In this document: positions 5,859 through 9,248 of the stretch, piece after piece
Layout: each line of letters starts with the position of its first letter
Numbering within the stretch: the first letter of the stretch is position 1
From: IOR16 sp034927775
GTDB lineage: Bacteria > Bacillota > Clostridia > Peptostreptococcales > Anaerovoracaceae
Direction: 5' to 3'
NCBI GenBank assembly: GCA_034927775.1
Contig: JAYFPL010000179.1
Span: forward strand, 1 to 9,248
Length of the DNA stretch: 9,248 nt
Made by a program: the position numbers and the translations under genes
The notes under the pieces: model-generated
What the model was told of the DNA's origin: nothing
What the model saw: the letters and a program-made list of their open reading frames with translations, nothing else
Databases searched by the model: none

Positions 5859-7487
5859 TTACTTCATAAACAATTCAATATCCGATTCAACCTCTCCTAT
5901 ACCAGCAATGCCAAATTTCTCAATTAGTACCTTTGCAACATTTGGAGAAAGGAATCCAGGAAGCGTCGGTCCTAAGTGAATATTTTTTACGCCCAAGTAC
6001 AGCAATGCAAGTAAAACGATCACAGCCTTTTGTTCATACCATGCAATATTATAAGCAATTGGAAGATCATTCACATTTTCCAATTCAAATACCTCTTTCA
6101 GTTTCAATGCAATAACAGCTAAAGAATAAGAATCATTACATTGTCCTGCATCAAGTACTCTTGGAATTCCTCCGATTTCTCCCAAATCTAATTTATTGTA
6201 ACGATATTTCGCACAACCTGCAGTTAAAATCACAGTATCCTTTGGAAGTTTCTGCGCAAATTCCGTATAATATTCTCTTGATTTCATCCTACCATCGCAG
6301 CCTGCCATAACAAAGAATTTTTTAATTGCTCCAGATTTTACAGCATCTACAACCTTATCTGCGAGTGCAATTACCTGATTGTGAGCAAAACCTCCAACAA
6401 TACTTCCAGTTTCAATTTCATCCGGAGCAGGTAGTGTTTTTGCAAGTTCAATAATCTTAGAGAAATCTTTCTTTCCGTTTTCATCTGCTGTAATATGTTT
6501 GCAATCAGGAAAACCAGCTGCACCGGTTGTAAAGATTCGGCTTTGAACTTCTTTGCTTCTTGGTGGTACAATACAATTTGTTGTAAACAAAATTGGGCCA
6601 TGGAAAGATTCGAATTCTTCAACTTGTTTCCACCAAGCATTTCCATAATTTCCGACAAAATGATTGTATTTTTTAAAGTATGGATAATAGTGAGCCGGCA
6701 GCATTTCACCATGTGTATAAACATCCAAACCGGTATCCTTAGTTTGCTCCAAAAGCTGTTCCAAATCCGCTAAATCATGGCCGGAGATTAAAATAGCAGG
6801 ATTATTTTTTACTCCAATATCAACCGTTGTAATTTCTGGATGTCCGTATTTTGACGTATTTGCTTCATCCAATAATGCCATAACTTTTACGCCATATTCT
6901 CCAGTTTTTAAAGTAAGTGCAACTAATTCATCTGCCGTTAATGTATCATCTAAAGTTGCAGCCATTGCTTCATAGATAAATGTATAAATGTCTAATTCTT
7001 CTTTTCCTAAATTCTTAGCATGTTCTGCATAAGCAGCCATTCCTTTAATACCATAAATGATCATTTCACGAAGAGAACGAACATCTTCATTTTCTGTCGA
7101 TAATACACCGACTGAAGCTGCCTTCTCTAACATAGATATTCTTGTATCTGCTTCAAAGGTTGCAGCATCATGTAAATTGTCTGTTTTTGTAGCGTTTTTT
7201 AATTCGTTTCGAAGAGAAATCATCTTTTTCATTTGCTGCTCGATTGCAGCTTCATCAAAATTCGCATTTGTAATAGTCATGAACAAGCTGTTCAACACTT
7301 CATGATTCACATCATTTATCGTTTCTGTATTTAAATTACCCTTTACAACTATTTGAGAAACTCCTTTTACCGTATAGATTAATAAATCCTGAAGTTTTGC
7401 AACTTCTTCGTTTTTTCCACATACTCCACGAATTTCACATCCAGTTCCCTTTGCGGTTTCCTGACATTGAAAACAAAACATACTCAT
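5859..7487 (-). CDS. hcp: Hybrid cluster protein (hydroxylamine reductase / NO reductase), class I
   Basis: Hcp carries a [4Fe-4S] cluster and an Fe-S-O hybrid cluster. It reduces hydroxylamine in vitro and is thought to detoxify nitric oxide under anaerobiosis. The 542-residue protein begins with C5-x2-C8-x8-C17-x5-C23, the class I N-terminal cluster motif. All expected hybrid cluster ligands are visible: H237 and E261, C305 (TTNCIVPP), C397 (AGCDG, the persulfide position), C425 (TAGCAKYRYNK), C450 (DAGQCNDS), E485 and nearby K487. The ATG at 7485-7487 has AGGAGG 8 nt upstream; the ATG two codons later is a less likely start. No Hcr-type reductase gene lies nearby, so its electron donor must be encoded elsewhere. 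Control is by the operator and promoter at 7637-7677. Complete and canonical. Confidence 0.98.
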   Translation of the reverse strand: MSMFCFQCQETAKGTGCEIRGVCGKNEEVAKLQDLLIYTVKGVSQIVVKGNLNTETINDVNHEVLNSLFMTITNANFDEAAIEQQMKKMISLRNELKNATKTDNLHDAATFEADTRISMLEKAASVGVLSTENEDVRSLREMIIYGIKGMAAYAEHAKNLGKEELDIYTFIYEAMAATLDDTLTADELVALTLKTGEYGVKVMALLDEANTSKYGHPEITTVDIGVKNNPAILISGHDLADLEQLLEQTKDTGLDVYTHGEMLPAHYYPYFKKYNHFVGNYGNAWWKQVEEFESFHGPILFTTNCIVPPRSKEVQSRIFTTGAAGFPDCKHITADENGKKDFSKIIELAKTLPAPDEIETGSIVGGFAHNQVIALADKVVDAVKSGAIKKFFVMAGCDGRMKSREYYTEFAQKLPKDTVILTAGCAKYRYNKLDLGEIGGIPRVLDAGQCNDSYSLAVIALKLKEVFELENVNDLPIAYNIAWYEQKAVIVLLALLYLGVKNIHLGPTLPGFLSPNVAKVLIEKFGIAGIGEVESDIELFMK

Positions 7488-7536
7488 AAATTTTACCTCC
7501 TAGATTTTACCTTAGTTTTAATAAGTTTAACGTATC

Positions 7537-7547
7537 TTATCTGATAA
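7537..7547. repeat. Short dyad TTATC-T-GATAA in the hcp leader
   Basis: A perfect 5-bp inverted repeat around one central base lies about 50 bases upstream of the hcp start codon, in the predicted untranslated leader. A further GATAA copy lies at 7556-7560. Such a short repeat can arise by chance in AT-rich DNA; it could be a secondary operator. No protein is assigned. Confidence 0.3.
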
Positions 7548-7636
7548 AAGTGTCCGATAAAAAATATGGCGCTGATGCAATTTTAGATGTACATTTTAAA
7601 TAAATTGCTATACCCATATTGTTTTTCGTATGTTTG

Positions 7637-7677
7637 ATTATAGCATCGTGTCAAGAATTGTATGTAACATATGTTAC
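7637..7677 (-). promoter_or_regulatory. hcp promoter with CRP/FNR-type palindromic activator site
   Basis: A perfect 14-bp palindrome GTAACATATGTTAC spans 7664-7677, and symmetry continues outward with one mismatch (TATGTAAC...GTTACGTA). On the minus strand a perfect -10 TATAAT lies at 7642-7637. With a start near 7630 the palindrome centre falls about 40-41 bp upstream. That is the class II position for CRP/FNR-family activators. At 17-bp spacing the -35 position reads ACATAC, which has no match to consensus, as expected for an activator-dependent promoter. CRP/FNR-family HcpR/Dnr-like regulators are known to control hcp in anaerobes; the regulator gene is not in this window. The leader from 7630 to hcp is about 140 nt. 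Confidence 0.7.
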
Positions 7678-7750
7678 GTACTGTAAAATTCTTTTGAAAT
7701 TACCGAAAAAGTCTCCCTTCAATTTTATCACCTTTTTATTACCTTATTTT

Positions 7751-8227
7751 TTATTGCTGATTTTTCCTTTTTTTGCAGCAGTTTCGATGGAAAAATCTAC
7801 CGTTGCAGGTTTGTCTACAAACAATCTTAGTTGAGCCGCATTCAGGACAATGATAATCCTCACTTTTTATGGATTCCAAATTTTCCAGACTATCCATCCA
7901 TTCCTTATCACAATCTATGCATTGCACTCTGCAAATGTTTTGTGTGAAATTTCCACCTTCGATATGAATTGTTTTCCCATTCACAAGACTGTCTGCAATT
8001 TTTTCTCTCGCCGATAACAGAATTCGCTGAAAGGTTGGTCTTGATACTTCCATTTTTTCAGCACATTCTTCCTGCTCAAGACCTTCCAAATCTTTAAGTC
8101 GAATTGCCTCCAATTCTTCTATTTTTAAAATATTGCCAGGAATACGCTCTATCTTATCTTCTGATGGAACAAAACAGAAAATCGAAGGAATTTTTTCGAT
8201 TTTTCTCCATTTTTTCGGCCTTGCCAA
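7751..8227 (-). CDS. DUF134/UPF0251 family DNA-binding protein with zinc-ribbon tail
   Basis: The N-terminus ARPKKWRKIEKIPS is the hallmark of the DUF134 (UPF0251) family. A sigma-region-4-like helix-turn-helix follows at about 40-80 (numbered from 8236), with LEAIRLKDLEGLEQEECAEK and VSRPTFQRIL. The C-terminal third is cysteine-rich: C106-x2-C109 and C130-x2-C133 form a likely zinc ribbon, followed by C140, C144, H150, C153 and C154. The frame opens with GTG at 8236, but its ribosome binding site touches it. TTG at 8225-8227 gives the family start MARPKKWRK (158 residues) and has GAAGGTG about 6 nt upstream, so TTG is chosen. It is a predicted transcriptional regulator with unknown target; it has its own promoter and no clear terminator before hcp, so some readthrough into hcp is possible. 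Confidence 0.86.
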   Translation of the reverse strand: MARPKKWRKIEKIPSIFCFVPSEDKIERIPGNILKIEELEAIRLKDLEGLEQEECAEKMEVSRPTFQRILLSAREKIADSLVNGKTIHIEGGNFTQNICRVQCIDCDKEWMDSLENLESIKSEDYHCPECGSTKIVCRQTCNGRFFHRNCCKKRKNQQ

Positions 8228-8257
8228 AATAGACACCTTCTTTACAAGTAATTTATT

Positions 8258-8283
8258 TTCAAATCGAATTTTGTTAATTTGAA
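8258..8283. repeat. Inverted repeat TTCAAAT-N12-ATTTGAA upstream of the DUF134 gene
   Basis: Two perfect 7-bp arms (8258-8264 and 8277-8283) are separated by 12 bp. They lie just downstream of the predicted transcription start of the DUF134 gene (near 8287), where a bound repressor would block transcription. Autoregulation is an inference; in AT-rich DNA the arms might be coincidental. Confidence 0.4.
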
Positions 8284-8293
8284 TTTTAACTTG

Positions 8294-8322
8294 ATTTTAT
8301 AATCATTCCCAATACAAGTCAA
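8294..8322 (-). promoter_or_regulatory. Sigma-A-type promoter of the DUF134 gene
   Basis: On the minus strand, -35 TTGACT (8322-8317) and -10 TAAAAT (8299-8294) are separated by exactly 17 nt, each with five of six consensus bases. It lies just after the terminator at 8340-8376 and about 70 bp before the TTG start codon, so the DUF134 gene is a separate transcription unit. Confidence 0.68.
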
Positions 8323-8339
8323 TGAAGATTGTACGTAAA

Positions 8340-8376
8340 AAAACCGTTTTTGAGGCCTCCTCTCAAAAACGGTTTT
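8340..8376 (-). terminator. Strong intrinsic terminator after the DUF3892 gene
   Basis: A perfect 15-bp inverted repeat (AAAACCGTTTTTGAG and its complement) surrounds a 7-nt loop. On the minus strand it ends in a run of eight T residues, beginning 18 nt after the stop codon of the DUF3892 gene. It separates the radical SAM/DUF3892 block from the DUF134 gene. Confidence 0.92.
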
Positions 8377-8393
8377 CATTAATCTTTGTGAGA

Positions 8394-8690
8394 TTATTGT
8401 GAAACAGATGGCAAATTACTCAGATTATTTTCATCATTTCCATCCGGAAGAGATTTTAAATACTCGTTTCCATTTCTTACAGCAACACCAACTCCTTGAA
8501 TGCCGCCCTGCTTTGCAAGTTGCACACCCTCATCTTTTCCAAGAATGCGTCCATCCGATAGTTTATATCCTGTGACACGGCCGCTTTCCTTAACCAATCC
8601 GACAATTTCCTTTGCATCTGCGTTCGGTGTTGGAATTTCCTCCATAGCCATCATCGGCAGGGTTGACAGATTTTTTTGATTATTAGCCAT
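8394..8690 (-). CDS. DUF3892-like small protein
   Basis: The 98-residue protein has the pattern of DUF3892: an opening strand (AKEIVGLVKESGRVTGYKLS), DGRILGKDEGVQLAKQGGIQ, then VAVRNGNEYLKSLPDG and a polar tail NNLSNLP. It has no signal peptide, membrane segment or cysteine. DUF3892 proteins are common small proteins of Bacillota with no established role. The frame reaches a TTG at 8705, but that codon lies within the ribosome binding site; ATG 8688-8690 has TTGGAGG with an 8-nt spacer and is clearly the start. It lies 88 nt after the radical SAM gene and ends at a strong terminator, so the two may be co-transcribed. Family assignment is by pattern recognition. Confidence 0.8.
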   Translation of the reverse strand: MANNQKNLSTLPMMAMEEIPTPNADAKEIVGLVKESGRVTGYKLSDGRILGKDEGVQLAKQGGIQGVGVAVRNGNEYLKSLPDGNDENNLSNLPSVSQ

Positions 8691-8731
8691 ATTTTTATCC
8701 TCCAATTCTTCAGTTTAGCAGCTTTCTAGTT

Positions 8732-8745
8732 TATTTTTAAAAATA
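8732..8745. repeat. AT-only palindrome between the radical SAM and DUF3892 genes
   Basis: TATTTTTAAAAATA is a perfect 14-bp palindrome in the 88-bp gap. A possible weak promoter (TTAGAA, 17-nt spacer, TATTAT) lies just upstream on the minus strand. Neither is convincing on its own in such AT-rich DNA. Confidence 0.25.
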
Positions 8746-8778
8746 GTTTGCTAATAATACAAAAAAATATTCAAATTT

Positions 8779-9248
8779 CTAAATCACCTTTTCATCACAT
8801 TTAACACAATCAATGCAAGAATGATTTTTACTCCAAAGTTTATCAGCCACCGGCGCCCAATTCTGCGCTGCATTCAAACATTTTTCACTCAGGTCACGTA
8901 CATTCTCAGGTGACTGTAAGTCTGTAGAATGTGCATCTGAATTCTCAACCATATCTGTTAATCTACCCGGATTATCGAGAAGCGGGCAAGGTCGTAAATG
9001 ATTTCCGTTAAACGGTTGGTTCTTCCGGTATTCCATAAACAAAGGGGAACGCAATGCGTCCAACAATGAATTTTCATGAATATTGGAATCGGAATAATGT
9101 ATAAAAGCACATGGCTCAATATCGCCATTCGCATTAATATGTAAATAATTTCTTCCACCAGCAATACAACCATTAATGTATTCACCATCGTTCCAAAAAT
9201 CAATGGTAAAAAGCGGCTTTGTCTTACGGAAATTTCGTATTTGATGAT
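8779..9248 (-). CDS. Radical SAM protein, C-terminal part with SPASM-like cysteine tail
   Basis: The frame is open from the window edge to the TAG at 8779-8781, giving 155 visible residues. Landmarks are GCIAGGRNYLHINANGDIEPC (split here as GCIAGG and INANGDIEPC), CAFIHYSDSNI, LRSPLF, NHLRPCPLLDNP and WAPVADKLW. The GR...L.IN..G.I.PC pattern is typical of the C-terminal SPASM/twitch region of radical SAM enzymes, where cysteines hold auxiliary iron-sulfur clusters. Visible cysteines are at 27, 46, 87, 123, 144, 147 and 150, the last three as C-x2-C-x2-C. The N-terminal CxxxCxxC radical SAM motif would be outside the window. An internal TTG at 9066 is not a real start because the homologous-looking pattern continues upstream. 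Substrate unknown. Confidence 0.8.
   Translation of the reverse strand, partial: HQIRNFRKTKPLFTIDFWNDGEYINGCIAGGRNYLHINANGDIEPCAFIHYSDSNIHENSLLDALRSPLFMEYRKNQPFNGNHLRPCPLLDNPGRLTDMVENSDAHSTDLQSPENVRDLSEKCLNAAQNWAPVADKLWSKNHSCIDCVKCDEKVI

Noticed and set aside
6371..6724. 117-codon minus-strand frame inside hcp.
   Set aside because: It is an out-of-frame shadow of the clearly real hcp, with no recognisable domain and no convincing ribosome binding site.
7625..7654. Perfect -35 hexamer TTGACA at 7654-7649 as an alternative hcp promoter.
   Set aside because: It lies only 6 bp from TATAAT, and at 17-18 bp spacing the -10 candidates (ATACGA, TACGAA) are poor. The TATAAT with the palindrome is a better model, though this is not excluded.
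7619..7834. 71-codon plus-strand frame in the hcp upstream region, hydrophobic.
   Set aside because: It overlaps the hcp promoter and the 3' end of the DUF134 gene. The hydrophobic look comes from T-rich DNA, and there is no ribosome binding site.
8340..8376. The 15-bp inverted repeat considered as a mobile element end or attachment site.
   Set aside because: The short loop, the eight-T tail and the position just after a stop codon fit an intrinsic terminator; no transposase or duplicated partner copy is present.
8394..8690. The small protein considered as a cysteine-rich (SCIFF-type) RiPP precursor for the radical SAM enzyme.
   Set aside because: It contains no cysteine and matches the DUF3892 pattern, so the classical thioether precursor model does not apply.
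8779..9203. Two overlapping minus-strand frames (8779-9066 and 8958-9203), suggesting a frameshifted gene.
   Set aside because: The frame of 8779 stays open to 9248 and continues the radical SAM pattern (GCIAGGR, INANGDIEPC, FIHYSDSNI). The other frame is a shadow, so no frameshift is needed.

Overview
The window is AT-rich and every supported gene lies on the minus strand. It looks like the chromosome of an anaerobic, low-GC Bacillota, most likely class Clostridia. The reasons are the conserved pyrH-frr-uppS-cdsA-dxr-rseP-ispG order of Firmicutes, strong AGGAGG-type ribosome binding sites, A/T-rich codon use, a class I hybrid cluster protein, and a radical SAM protein beside a DUF3892 protein. 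Species or genus cannot be named from this sequence.

Read in the direction of transcription (from 9248 down to 1), four blocks follow. (1) 9248-8340: the C-terminal 155 residues of a radical SAM protein with a cysteine-rich SPASM-like tail, then a 98-residue DUF3892-like protein, closed by a very strong intrinsic terminator. (2) 8322-7751: a separate promoter and a DUF134/UPF0251-type DNA-binding protein with a zinc-ribbon tail. (3) 7677-5859: a palindromic CRP/FNR-type operator placed where a class II activator would sit, a TATAAT box, a roughly 140-nt leader and hcp, the hybrid cluster protein (nitrosative and oxidative stress). (4) 5851-1: tandem sigma-70-type promoters interleaved with a hairpin, then an operon of pyrH, frr, a small PASTA-domain gene, uppS, cdsA, dxr, rseP and ispG (cut by the window edge).

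Block 4 groups UMP kinase, ribosome recycling, two MEP isoprenoid pathway enzymes (Dxr, IspG), undecaprenyl diphosphate synthesis (UppS), CDP-diacylglycerol synthesis (CdsA) and the site-2 protease RseP/RasP. Together these supply envelope lipids and lipid carrier for cell-wall growth and provide envelope stress proteolysis. The rpsB-tsf pair that usually precedes pyrH is absent here; hcp sits there instead, and the operon has its own promoters.

The most unusual features are the single-PASTA gene between frr and uppS (TTG start, in frame with frr across its UAG stop, followed at once by a hairpin), the hairpin overlapping the pyrH promoters, and the FNR-type operator of hcp. I found no RNA genes, CRISPR arrays, insertion sequences, phage genes or complete defence systems. 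No gene-free stretch exceeds 300 bases; the longest (7488-7750) is the hcp control region.
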